From NCBI GenBank assembly GCA_021774625.1, contig JAJFIV010000006.1, positions 1 to 64,000 of the forward strand: a DNA stretch of 64,000 nt, written 5' to 3'. The position numbers were made by a program, and so were the translations under genes. The DNA comes from Alphaproteobacteria bacterium. GTDB taxonomy: Bacteria > Pseudomonadota > Alphaproteobacteria > Sphingomonadales > JAKSBY01. Position 1 is the stretch's first letter, and each line of letters starts with the position of its first letter. Positions 43,821-52,372 of this stretch are shown here, piece by piece. The notes beneath the pieces were generated by a model that was not told where the DNA came from, did not search any database, and was given only the letters and a program-made list of their open reading frames with translations.

Positions 43821-44120
43821 ATGACGAAACGCTTGGAACCGATCCCGCCGGGGGAAATCCTTCTGGAGGAATATCTCAATCCTTTGGGCATCAGCCAGAA
43901 CAAGCTGGCCCGCGACCTCGACGTTCCGGTCAGCCGCATTGCCGGCATTGTCGCAGGCACCCGCGCCATCACCGCCGACACGGCGCTGCGCCTCGGCGCC
44001 TATTTCAAAACCAGCGCCGAAATGTGGCTCACCCTGCAAAACGACTATGACCTGAGGCGCGCCCGGAATGGTGATTGGCCGAAGGTTAAGGGCCGCATTC
44101 GGGTGCTGGAGAGGGTGTAA
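43821..44120 (+). CDS. higA: HigA-type antitoxin (XRE helix-turn-helix)
   Basis: Antitoxin and autorepressor of 99-101 aa. The HigA signature EPIPPGEILLEEYLNPLGIS is followed by an XRE helix-turn-helix (ISQNKLARDLDVPVSRIAGI) and the C-terminal helix TSAEMWLTLQNDYDLRRA. ATG 43821 has GAGGAAGG 6 bp upstream; ATG 43815 is directly on it. It neutralises HigB and represses the operon. Confidence 0.95.
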   Translation: MTKRLEPIPPGEILLEEYLNPLGISQNKLARDLDVPVSRIAGIVAGTRAITADTALRLGAYFKTSAEMWLTLQNDYDLRRARNGDWPKVKGRIRVLERV

Positions 44121-44149
44121 AGGCCACGGCCTACCGGGAGTATGCGGCT

Positions 44150-44215
44150 GAACGCCTTGACGCAGGAATTAAAGGCGGCTAGCCCACTGGCTCGGCCTGG
44201 AGCGCGTCAATCGGA
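44150..44215 (+). pseudogene. decayed duplicate of the YcaQ-family gene 3' end
   Basis: The stretch GCCCACTGGCTCGGCCTG and its flanks at about 44152-44215 align with 43381-43445, the last part of the glycosylase gene, over some 60 bp with about 75-80 percent identity and a one-base insertion. It encodes nothing intact. It lies 30 bp after higA, so higBA sits between the current gene end and this copy. Confidence 0.7.
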
Positions 44216-44288
44216 CGAAGACACATGGACCGTCTCCCGCCTCGGCCTCTCGGCGCTGCGCAACCTCAGACGCTTGAGCGGGGCAGGG

Positions 44289-45437
44289 CTACTCATACCG
44301 GAACCGCTTAGCGGCCAGCCATCCCAGCACTAGCGCCCCCATCAGCAACGCCGCGAGATGAGGCAGGGCGCTCATCGCGCCGGCGTCGAAGCTGATGAGT
44401 TTGTGAAGCGCGTCCATGGTCCAGCCGGTGGGGGTGAGTTTTGCGACGAACTGCATCCAGGCTGGCGTGATCTCGATCGGCCACCAGCAGCCGCCGAGCG
44501 CGGCCAGCACATTGGAGGTGAGAACGCCGAGGCCAATGGCCTGCGCCTGGGTTCTGGCGAGGCTGCCGAGCAAAAGGCCCGCCGAGGCGCAGAAGGCGCC
44601 CCAGGCCATGAGGACGGCGAACACCATCGGGAAACTTCCGCCCCAGTTCATGCCGAAGACGAAGCTGCCGACCAGAACGGCAACCGCGATCTGCACCAAC
44701 CCCAGCGCGTATTTGCCGCCCCATTTGCCGGCAATGACCGTGCCGCGGGTCAGCGGGGCGGAGGCGAGGCGGCGCAGCACGCCTTTTTCCCGCTCGATCA
44801 CCAGCAACGTCGCGCCGGAAGTCAGCAGCACCAGCAGCGTGAACATGACCAGAGTGCCGGGAATGGCCTGTTCAAAACCGGAAGGGATGGTTTGCCGTTT
44901 GCCCGCGGGCTTGACATCCAGCGTGATTTTTTTCGGCTCGGCGCGGATCGCGGTAAAATCTGCCTGCGTCGGGCTTGCGCCATCGGGTTTATTGACGGCA
45001 ATGGCGACCAGATCTGCCAGCGCCAGATAAGCGGCGATCCTAACGCGGATTTCCTCATAAGCCTGGGCCGGACCGTCCGCCGCGCCCTCAAAAGTCACGG
45101 TGCTTTCTATTCCATTCAGCACATTTTCCGTGAAATTTTCCGGTAAATGCAGGGTGCGGGCTGGCAGTTGTCCGGAACTGGCATCCGCCACCGCGAAATT
45201 CTGCTCTTCCAGTCTGGCGGCGAGATGATCGGCGAAAAATCCGGCGCTTTCCTGGCGTTCAATGGCGAGCGGGTCGGGCGCGCCGCCGGAACCGATTGTG
45301 CTTTGCCCGGTGACGGTGCCGAGAAAGAAAAAGAAGACCGGCGGCATGATCACCACCCACAGAATGGTCGCGAATTCCTTGAAGGCGAAACGTACATCAT
45401 TTTTGGCGAGGAACCAGGCCTTGCTTGCGGTATTCAT
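44289..45437 (-). CDS. ABC-2 type exporter permease (second)
   Basis: Integral membrane subunit of 382 aa with the YhgE/Pip-like arrangement: one N-terminal helix (FATILWVVIMPPVFFFFLG), a large extracytoplasmic region to about residue 190, then five helices. The SGATLLVIEREKGVLRRLAS motif and TPTGWTMDALHKLI are typical of ABC2_membrane_3. It forms an exporter with the preceding permease and ATPase; the substrate is unknown (multidrug and lipid exporters look alike). Confidence 0.92.
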   Translation of the reverse strand: MNTASKAWFLAKNDVRFAFKEFATILWVVIMPPVFFFFLGTVTGQSTIGSGGAPDPLAIERQESAGFFADHLAARLEEQNFAVADASSGQLPARTLHLPENFTENVLNGIESTVTFEGAADGPAQAYEEIRVRIAAYLALADLVAIAVNKPDGASPTQADFTAIRAEPKKITLDVKPAGKRQTIPSGFEQAIPGTLVMFTLLVLLTSGATLLVIEREKGVLRRLASAPLTRGTVIAGKWGGKYALGLVQIAVAVLVGSFVFGMNWGGSFPMVFAVLMAWGAFCASAGLLLGSLARTQAQAIGLGVLTSNVLAALGGCWWPIEITPAWMQFVAKLTPTGWTMDALHKLISFDAGAMSALPHLAALLMGALVLGWLAAKRFRYE

Positions 45438-45438
45438 G

Positions 45439-46686
45439 TTAAGCCGCCCTCGCGAAATGCCGGTCCAGCCGCCAGCCGGCGATTACCATCAGCAAAAGGG
45501 CGATGGCGGCGAAAATGGCGGTGGCGGTCAGGATTGCCGCTGCGCCGGTATTGCCGATGAAATAGCCTTTCAGTACTTCCACCATATAGCCGTTGGGGGT
45601 AAGTTTGCCGATGACGGCCATCCAGCCGGGCATGGCCTCGGTCGGAAAGAAGCTGCCGCCCAGCATCATCAGCGGGAAGATCAGCAGAAAACTGATGAGC
45701 GATCCGGCCCGGCGGCTAGGTGAGAAAAGCTGGATCAGGCTCATGATCAGAAACAGCGCGGCGCCGGAAATCATACAAAAAAGCAGGCTGAGCGGTGCAA
45801 GAGCGGGGCTGAGACCATGATAGGCAAAGCCGGGGATATACAGGACACCGACGGCAATGCCGGAGAGTGTGGCAACGGCCAGCAGCTTGCCCAGCATCAT
45901 CTGCCACAGCGGCCGGGGCGCTGTTGCGATGCGGGTAAGAGTGCGCTGTTCCCGTTCCTGCCAGAAACTGTCGCTCATTCCTTGCGTGAAAAACATCAGG
46001 GTCATCAGCAGTATGCCGGGAAAGAACAGCAGGGCGAAGCTGGGGCCGGGCGTTGTTTTCTCCGCACTTTCGGGTTCGGCGATCTTCACGGCAATCACCG
46101 GCGGGAAAATATAACCGCCCATCTTAGTGATTTTCTCATTGATCCCGGTGGAAAGGGCGGCAACGGTTGTGTTGCCGGGCGGCGCATCGGCCCCTGTAGC
46201 CGCGGCGATCTCGCGGATTTCCGGTCCAAAAATTCGTTGCGCGTAAAAAGGGATGTGGATCAGCAACCCCAGCGTTTCCTCGGCGATTTTCGGCAGAATG
46301 CGCTGGCTCGGATTGGCCAGCAATTCCAGGGCAATGGGCGTATCATTGATCACCGCATCGCCGAAACCGCGCGGGATGATCAGCAGTGCGCTGGCCCCGC
46401 CATCCCCCATCCGGGTGCGGCCTTCTTCTTCGGTAACCGTCTCGGCAATGATCAGACCCGTGAACTGATCCTGCTGAAAGACGGTGTTGACAAGGCCGCT
46501 GACAAACGTGTTGTCATTGTCGGCGATCAAAAGGCTGGCGACCGGTTGCGGCCCTCCACCGCCGCCGGAAATGGATGTGATCAGCCCGCCAATCACCAGC
46601 GGGATCAAAAGCCACAGAAAAAAGGCAAAGGGGTCGCGCCGCCGGAGCTGCAATTCCTTTTTGAAGACGGCGAAGGTGAAGCCCAT
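45439..46686 (-). CDS. ABC-2 type exporter permease (first)
   Basis: Membrane subunit of 415 aa with the same topology as its neighbour (N-terminal helix, long periplasmic domain with a Gly/Pro-rich part near residues 25-40, then five to six helices). The conserved QEREQRTLTRIATAPRPLWQ loop and LTPNGYMVEVLKGYF are visible. One base separates it from the next permease, two from the ATPase gene, so the three are one operon. Confidence 0.92.
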   Translation of the reverse strand: MGFTFAVFKKELQLRRRDPFAFFLWLLIPLVIGGLITSISGGGGGPQPVASLLIADNDNTFVSGLVNTVFQQDQFTGLIIAETVTEEEGRTRMGDGGASALLIIPRGFGDAVINDTPIALELLANPSQRILPKIAEETLGLLIHIPFYAQRIFGPEIREIAAATGADAPPGNTTVAALSTGINEKITKMGGYIFPPVIAVKIAEPESAEKTTPGPSFALLFFPGILLMTLMFFTQGMSDSFWQEREQRTLTRIATAPRPLWQMMLGKLLAVATLSGIAVGVLYIPGFAYHGLSPALAPLSLLFCMISGAALFLIMSLIQLFSPSRRAGSLISFLLIFPLMMLGGSFFPTEAMPGWMAVIGKLTPNGYMVEVLKGYFIGNTGAAAILTATAIFAAIALLLMVIAGWRLDRHFARAA

Positions 46687-46688
46687 GA

Positions 46689-47621
46689 TTATTCCCGGAG
46701 CTCCTTGCCGGTCAGTTTAATGAACAGGCTTTCGAGGGAGGGTTGGATCAGGCTGGTTTCGCGGATTTCCGCACCGGTTTCCTTCAGCAGGGCAAAAATG
46801 CCGGAAAGCTGCCGGGCGGCGTGCTCAATGCCGAAATGCAGGCTGTCATTGTCGAGATGGATGATTTCGGTGCGGCTGTCAAAGCCGGTAAGCGCCACCC
46901 TGGTTTTTTCGGGATGAAAGCTGCCGCTGAATTTCACAATATCCCGTTCACCCATCATCGCGCGCAGTTCCGAGAGCGTGCCCTTGGCAATGACGCTGCC
47001 ATGGTCGATAACCGCGATCCGGTCGCACAGGTTCTCGGCTTCTTCCATATAGTGCGTGGTGTAAAGAACGGTGGCGCCGGCCCTGGCCTGGTTGCGGACC
47101 ATATCCAGAAGCCGTTCGCGGGATTGCGGGTCTACGCCGACCGTAGGTTCATCCAGCAGCAGCACCCTGGGTCCATGGACAATCCCGCAGCCGAAATTGA
47201 GCCGCCGCTTCATGCCGCCGGAAAATTTCTTTACGGCTTCCTTGGCCCGGTCAGCAAGGCCGATAACGCCAAGCACCTCCTGAACCCGGGATTTGAGCGC
47301 CGTCCCGCCAAGACCATAGGCCGCGCCCCAATAGCTGAGATTCTCCCGGGCCGATAAATCGTCATAAAGCGCCAGTTCCTGCGGGACGACGCCCAGAACC
47401 TGGCGGGCCTTCACACTGTCGGTCAAAACATCATGGCCCATCACGCGGACGGTCCCCTGTGACGGTTTGATCAGGCCCGATATGCAGCCGATTGTCGTGG
47501 ATTTTCCCGCACCATTAGGGCCGAGCAGGCCAAAAATCTTCCCGGATTCTGCGGTGAAAGAGACATCGGCAACAGCGGTGAGACTGCCAAATTCCTTCCG
47601 CAGTTTATCAACTTCGATCAT
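46689..47621 (-). CDS. ABC transporter ATP-binding protein
   Basis: Cytoplasmic ATPase of 310 aa powering the two permeases. Walker A GLLGPNGAGKSTT, signature FSGGMKRRLN, Walker B RVLLLDEPTVGVD and the switch His in YTTHYMEEAE are all intact. A C-terminal extension of about 80 residues follows, as in DrrA/CcmA-type drug exporters. ATG 47621 is set by GGAGGGCGGCAGG upstream. Confidence 0.96.
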   Translation of the reverse strand: MIEVDKLRKEFGSLTAVADVSFTAESGKIFGLLGPNGAGKSTTIGCISGLIKPSQGTVRVMGHDVLTDSVKARQVLGVVPQELALYDDLSARENLSYWGAAYGLGGTALKSRVQEVLGVIGLADRAKEAVKKFSGGMKRRLNFGCGIVHGPRVLLLDEPTVGVDPQSRERLLDMVRNQARAGATVLYTTHYMEEAENLCDRIAVIDHGSVIAKGTLSELRAMMGERDIVKFSGSFHPEKTRVALTGFDSRTEIIHLDNDSLHFGIEHAARQLSGIFALLKETGAEIRETSLIQPSLESLFIKLTGKELRE

Positions 47622-47665
47622 CCTGCCGCCCTCCACCCGTTATGACAGGGTTATATATAGGTCCG

Positions 47666-48784
47666 TTATAATAGATCGGCAACGACTTCATTGATTTTCC
47701 GGAGCCCGGCCTTCAGATGATCCGGCGGCAGGGCAAAGCTGATGCGCAGATGATGATCGAGCCCGAAGCAGTCGCCGGGCACCACCAGCACGCTTTTTTC
47801 TTCCCTGAGGCGTTTGGCAAATTCCGTGGAGCCGATGGGAAGCTGATATTTGACGAAGGAAATGGCCGAAGCGTCCGGGGGGACAACGGAAAACACTCCC
47901 TGATAGGTCTTCAACTCATTGGTCAGGACATCAAAGCCTGCACGGATCAGGCCGCGGGTGCGGGCGATCAGTTTGGGCCGTACTTCGGGGGAGAGGGCGA
48001 TTTCCGTCAGTTTGTTCGACAGCATGGAGGCTGAAACCGCCGCATATTCATGACGCCGCCACAACGCGCGGATCATGTCTTCCGGCCCCACGACCCAGCC
48101 GAGGCGCAGACCCGGCAGGCCGTATGCCTTGCTCATACTGCCGACGGCCAGGGTTTTTTCATAACGGCCATAGAGCGTGGGGGTGATTGCGTCGCCCTGG
48201 CGTTCCGCGCCGGCATAAACTTCATCGGCAATGAGCCAGGCGCCGGATTGTTCGGCTGCCGCAATCACCGCCTCCCGTTCGCTGTCCATCATGATATGGC
48301 CGGTGGGGTTGTTCGGATTGACAATGGCGACGGCGGTGGTTTGGTGACTGACAGCGGCCTCCAGCGCATTCGTATCAAGCGCCCAGCCGTCTTCCTCGAT
48401 CAGCGGTACGGTCTTGACCGCCGCGCCCAGGTTCCGCGCGCCCCCGCTGATCTGCAGGTAGGTCGGTTGCAGGGTCACCAGTTCGCCGCCGTCGTGAAAC
48501 AGGGTCTGGGCGATGATGAAATTTGCTTCCGATGCGCCGACCGTGACCAGCACATTGTCCGCGTCCGCGCCCGGATAGAAGCTGGCGATCCGTTTCCTCA
48601 GCGCGCGAAAGCCGTTCACTTCCGGATAGTTGATGGGCACGTCCGTTAGCGTATCCGCATCCAGTCCGGCCAGTCCCAGCAGTTCGCCGAATTTTACCGG
48701 TTCCACCCCGCTTTCGGAAAAATGATAATCGACGCCCTGTTCATATTCCGACAGATACTGTTCGACGGCGAAAGGTTGAAACAT
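47666..48784 (-). CDS. PLP-dependent aminotransferase, class I/II
   Basis: Fold-type I aminotransferase of 372 aa. It shows PEVNGFRALRKRIASFY, the VNPNNPTGH motif, the Asp/Tyr pair of IADEVYAGAE and the PLP lysine in SMSKAYGLPGLRLGWVVG, with the carboxylate-binding Arg in LRISFALPPDHL. The exact amino acid substrate is unclear; capreomycidine-synthase-like and aspartate-type members look alike. It precedes the ABC operon on the same strand with 44 bp between. Confidence 0.92.
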   Translation of the reverse strand: MFQPFAVEQYLSEYEQGVDYHFSESGVEPVKFGELLGLAGLDADTLTDVPINYPEVNGFRALRKRIASFYPGADADNVLVTVGASEANFIIAQTLFHDGGELVTLQPTYLQISGGARNLGAAVKTVPLIEEDGWALDTNALEAAVSHQTTAVAIVNPNNPTGHIMMDSEREAVIAAAEQSGAWLIADEVYAGAERQGDAITPTLYGRYEKTLAVGSMSKAYGLPGLRLGWVVGPEDMIRALWRRHEYAAVSASMLSNKLTEIALSPEVRPKLIARTRGLIRAGFDVLTNELKTYQGVFSVVPPDASAISFVKYQLPIGSTEFAKRLREEKSVLVVPGDCFGLDHHLRISFALPPDHLKAGLRKINEVVADLL

Positions 48785-48874
48785 CAGGAATTCCCCGCAG
48801 GTTGCGCTCAGCCGATTGACTTTCGGTCATCGCCCCCCCACTTTGCAAACTATTATTGAACAGGCGCGTGGGTT

Positions 48875-49354
48875 ATGAACGGAAAATCAGAAATTTATGA
48901 GCAGGCAGCGAAGGAAATCGCCGCTGTCCTGGAAGGCGAGACCAATATCATTACCCAAATGGCCACGGTCTCGTGTCTGCTGTCACAGGCATTCGAAGCC
49001 TATTACTGGACCGGGTTTTATATGGTCGATCCTTCAAGGCAGGGGGAACTGGTGGTGGGGCCATACCAGGGTACGTTGGGTTGCCTGCGTATCCCGTTCG
49101 GGCGCGGTGTGTGCGGCGCCGCGGCGGTAAAACAGCAGACGATGATTGTCGAAAATGTCAATCAATTCGACGGCCACATTGCCTGTGATTCCCGATCCGT
49201 TTCGGAAATTGTCGTGCCGGTTTTGGATAAAAAAGGCGAGTTGATCGCTGTGTTTGATGTTGATTCAACAGAAGCGGCCGCCTTTGATGAAACCGACCGG
49301 CGCCATCTGGAAGCTATAATGGCTGACGTTTTTGGCCGCGGATCTATCGAATAA
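48875..49354 (+). CDS. msrC: free methionine-(R)-sulfoxide reductase (GAF domain)
   Basis: Cytosolic fRMsr of 159 aa. A single GAF domain with YYWTGFYMVD, the cysteine positions in LGCLRIPFGRGVCGAA and GHIACDSRSVSEIVVP, and the ligand-site Asp/Glu in FDVDSTEAAAFDETD. The resolving and catalytic cysteines appear present. It repairs free Met-R-SO. Paired with gloA downstream (13 bp) on one transcript, both serving small-molecule damage control. Confidence 0.93.
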   Translation: MNGKSEIYEQAAKEIAAVLEGETNIITQMATVSCLLSQAFEAYYWTGFYMVDPSRQGELVVGPYQGTLGCLRIPFGRGVCGAAAVKQQTMIVENVNQFDGHIACDSRSVSEIVVPVLDKKGELIAVFDVDSTEAAAFDETDRRHLEAIMADVFGRGSIE

Positions 49355-49367
49355 GGGGCTGCCACTC

Positions 49368-49787
49368 ATGAAATATCTTCACACCATGGTCCGGGTCAGT
49401 GATCTGGACGCGTCGCTGGATTTTTACTGCAACAAGCTGGGCCTCAAGGAAATCCAGCGAAAAGAAGTGCCGGAGGGGTGTTTCACCCTGGTGTTTCTTG
49501 CCGCGCCGGGCAACGAGGACGCGCAGGTGGAGCTCACCTATAACTGGGATCCGGAAGAATATTCCGGCGGCCGCAATTTCGGCCACCTTGCCTATGAGGT
49601 GGAGGATATCTATGCGCTCTGCCGGCATCTGGTGGATCAGGGTGTCACCATCAACCGCCCGCCGCGCGACGGCTGGATGGCCTTTATCCGTTCCCCGGAC
49701 GGGATTTCCATTGAGCTGCTGCAGAAAGGCGAAGCGTTACCCGCGCAAGAACCCTGGGCATCAATGCCCAATACCGGTGCATGGTAG
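49368..49787 (+). CDS. gloA: lactoylglutathione lyase (glyoxalase I)
   Basis: Metal-dependent isomerase of 139 aa that converts the methylglyoxal-glutathione hemithioacetal. VOC fold with ligands in YLHTMVRVSDLDAS (His), VELTYNW (Glu), FGHLAYEVEDIY (His) and GISIELLQKGE (Glu). The frame opens further upstream inside msrC; ATG 49368 matches the usual start. A short Pro-rich end follows the last ligand. Confidence 0.95.
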   Translation: MKYLHTMVRVSDLDASLDFYCNKLGLKEIQRKEVPEGCFTLVFLAAPGNEDAQVELTYNWDPEEYSGGRNFGHLAYEVEDIYALCRHLVDQGVTINRPPRDGWMAFIRSPDGISIELLQKGEALPAQEPWASMPNTGAW

Positions 49788-49818
49788 GTCCGGATATTCT
49801 GACCGGCAGGGGACCTGA

Positions 49819-50520
49819 TCAGATATGGCTGCGGTCTGCAAGAGCGGCTTTCACCTTTGCCCGGCGCCGGCGGCTGACCGGGATCTTTTCACCGTTTTCG
49901 GTCATCAGGATGCACTGATTACCATCCGTGGCGTCAAGCCGGGTCACAAGAAGAATATTTGCAATATGGGACCGATGGACGCGGATGAAAAACGGCGGAA
50001 GCCGTTTTTCCAGGGTCTGCAGATTTTCATCATGAAGAAAACGCCTGCCGTCACGGGTAGCAATTTCAACATAATCGTCGGCGCCTGACAGGCGGATAAT
50101 GTCTTTTACAGCGACAATATCGACCCCGCCGTGGCGGTGCAGGGCCAGGCGTATTTCGTCGCTTTGAGCATCGCGCGCCCGGACAAGGGCACGCGCCAAA
50201 CGCTCGGCGGAAACCGGTTTCGCGATAAAATCGACCACATCATGGTCGAACGCTTCAAGAGCGCGGCCGGTATTCGCAGAAACTATAATGGTCGCAATCC
50301 GGCCAGAATGGGCCCGGCGAAGAATGTCAAAACCGTCGCGTCCGGAGAGATCAAGATCCAGTAGCAGCAGGTCGAAAACCTCATGGGCAATCAACTCCTG
50401 CGCGGCGCCAAGGGTCTCGGCATGCGTCATGTTTTCAGCGTCAAGGGCCAGCGCTTCCCCCACCAAACGCCTCAACCGCCTGGCGGCGGGGGCTTCATCC
50501 TCGACAATCAGAACCCTCAT
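49819..50520 (-). CDS. LytTR-family response regulator
   Basis: DNA-binding response regulator of 233 aa. Receiver domain with D8/E7 acidic pair (VLIVEDEAPAARRL), phospho-acceptor D55 in LLLLDLDLSG and the Lys in VDFIAKPVS. The C-terminal LytTR domain shows LSGADDYVEIATRDGRRFL, RVHRSHIANI and KIPVSRRRRAKVK. Its ATG overlaps the kinase stop by one base (TAATG), so kinase and regulator are made together. Targets unknown. Confidence 0.94.
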   Translation of the reverse strand: MRVLIVEDEAPAARRLRRLVGEALALDAENMTHAETLGAAQELIAHEVFDLLLLDLDLSGRDGFDILRRAHSGRIATIIVSANTGRALEAFDHDVVDFIAKPVSAERLARALVRARDAQSDEIRLALHRHGGVDIVAVKDIIRLSGADDYVEIATRDGRRFLHDENLQTLEKRLPPFFIRVHRSHIANILLVTRLDATDGNQCILMTENGEKIPVSRRRRAKVKAALADRSHI

Positions 50521-52229
50521 TAAGCATTCACTTCAAAAGAGAGGGTTGAAACCCAGCCGCCATTTTTACCGGGTCCATCGGAAAACGAGGCCGATGCGCC
50601 AAACGCAGATTCCAGACGCCTGGTTACATAAGCCAGGCCGTCGCCGCCATTTATCTTTTCAGGACCGCTTGCCTCGCCGGCAGGCGGCGTCTCCAGCGTC
50701 AGCCATACGCGCCCGTTATCAAGATATTGACCGAGTTTGAATTCCGCGCCATCCTCGTAGCGGCCATGAGTGAAGGCGTTTTCTATCAGCGTGTGAAGGA
50801 TGCCCGGCGGCACATTCAGCTTTTGATCGACTGCTTCGACTGTTAGCGAAAAGGCGCGGTCCACACGATAGGACATAACTTCCAGATGGCGGCGGCAAAG
50901 GGCGATTTCATCAAAGAGGGGAACTTGCGCCTTGCCGCTCATTTGCGAAAGCAGACGGAATTCTTCGGCAAGAGCGCCAATCATTTCAACCCCGACCTTG
51001 GGATCGGACTCGACCCATTCAATAAGCGCGTTGAGCGTATTCATCAAAAAATGCGGGGCGATGCGCCGGCGCAGAAGTTCCAGTTCCAGGCGTTCCGCGC
51101 GATTTTGCATTGCAGCTTTCGCGGCATGAATGGCGCGCATGGCGCGAACCTGATCCGCAATCATGACAAGCATCAGCAGCGCAGCGGCCAGAAAGAAAGT
51201 ACGATCTAGAAAACTTTGATCGTCAATGAGCATTAGGGCTATAAAAACGACTAGCGCCGCCGCGGCGAGACGCGCGCCTTTTTCGCCCGCAAAGGCCGGA
51301 CGCAAAAGCGCAATGAGCGCAATGACCGTTGCCGCAAAAAGACTGAAAAGGGCCCGGCCGTCAAATCCCGGTGAAAATATCACGGCAACCGTGGCAAGGG
51401 ATACGCCGGCGATAACATAATATTTCCACGCGCGGGGCTGGAACCGCCGTGTCAGATAGGCGGTCAGGGTGATGCCGAACCCCGCGGCACAGATCATCAC
51501 CCCCGTCAGTCGCCACACCTGCCATGGATAGCTATAATCCACAAACGCGCGCAGGGATTCGAGAAGAAGCTGAAGAGCGGCAAAGAAGGCCATCAGGGCA
51601 ATCAATTCGGCCCCGGCATTTTTACGGTCGCCAAGCCAGAGGAGCCCAAAATAAACAGCCGCCAGAATAAATGCCCCTGCGGTCAACAGTGCCGGGGCAT
51701 AGTAAAAAGTGAGCGAAGCGGCGACCGGCTTTGCCTCGGCCGCATAAATATAATGCACGGGCGCATAGACCTCGATTGGATTATGAAAGCTTGCCATTCG
51801 GATGGCGATTTCATTTTTCCCCTCAACAAGCAATTTCTGCGGGACAAAAAAAGCGGCATCCAGTTTGCCGGGGATTTCTGTTTCCCCGGATTCGCCGGGA
51901 ACGCCATTGGTTCCGATCTGTTGCCCGTTCCAGTAAAGCGCACTTGAAGCAAGGGCGCCGATATAAACCGCAAGCGGTTCGCCGCCAGAAAGAAAGGACG
52001 GGGGCAGGTCAAAAGTCGCCCCAATCCAAATGACCCGGCCCTGCGGGTCGATGTCGGTGATGTCCCGTGTTTCACACAGATCGTTCGAAAAGTCCGGTGG
52101 CGCAATGGTGCCGCCTTCACAGACAACTGCCCGGCTGAGAACTTCGACATACCGCGGCTCGCCTTGCGCAAAAACGGGGGCAGCGGCTATTGCAAATAGA
52201 ATCAGCACAAGGGTTGGCCGGATTTTCAT
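50520..52229 (-). CDS. LytS-like sensor histidine kinase with 7TM-DISM-type sensor
   Basis: Membrane kinase of 569 aa. A signal peptide (VFA-QG), a periplasmic jelly-roll-like region (to about residue 170), seven or eight transmembrane helices (~175-370), then a His_kinase domain with the acceptor His in RRRIAPHFLMNTLNALIEW and an ATPase N box VPPGILHTLIENAFTHG followed by GDGLAYVTRRLESAFG. It should phosphorylate the LytTR regulator coupled downstream. The extracellular part suggests a carbohydrate or small-ligand signal (inference). Confidence 0.93.
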   Translation of the reverse strand: MKIRPTLVLILFAIAAAPVFAQGEPRYVEVLSRAVVCEGGTIAPPDFSNDLCETRDITDIDPQGRVIWIGATFDLPPSFLSGGEPLAVYIGALASSALYWNGQQIGTNGVPGESGETEIPGKLDAAFFVPQKLLVEGKNEIAIRMASFHNPIEVYAPVHYIYAAEAKPVAASLTFYYAPALLTAGAFILAAVYFGLLWLGDRKNAGAELIALMAFFAALQLLLESLRAFVDYSYPWQVWRLTGVMICAAGFGITLTAYLTRRFQPRAWKYYVIAGVSLATVAVIFSPGFDGRALFSLFAATVIALIALLRPAFAGEKGARLAAAALVVFIALMLIDDQSFLDRTFFLAAALLMLVMIADQVRAMRAIHAAKAAMQNRAERLELELLRRRIAPHFLMNTLNALIEWVESDPKVGVEMIGALAEEFRLLSQMSGKAQVPLFDEIALCRRHLEVMSYRVDRAFSLTVEAVDQKLNVPPGILHTLIENAFTHGRYEDGAEFKLGQYLDNGRVWLTLETPPAGEASGPEKINGGDGLAYVTRRLESAFGASASFSDGPGKNGGWVSTLSFEVNA

Positions 52230-52372
52230 CTGGTTATTCTACCACCACTGTTTTGCCGCACGCCATGCCTTTTACCGGACAGAACCCGCCGTTTGCCGAT
52301 CAGGCCAGGCATCCCGATCATAGGGCATCTATGAAAAGGAAAGAAACAATTACCGATCGGAGGATTGCCGCC

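Noticed and set aside
44142-44333. 63-codon plus frame after higA
   Set aside because: It reads through the decayed copy of the glycosylase 3' end in a different frame and into the antisense of the permease.
45817-46917. Plus-strand 366-codon frame opposite the ABC permease
   Set aside because: Antisense to a complete ABC operon with intact motifs; no start signal.
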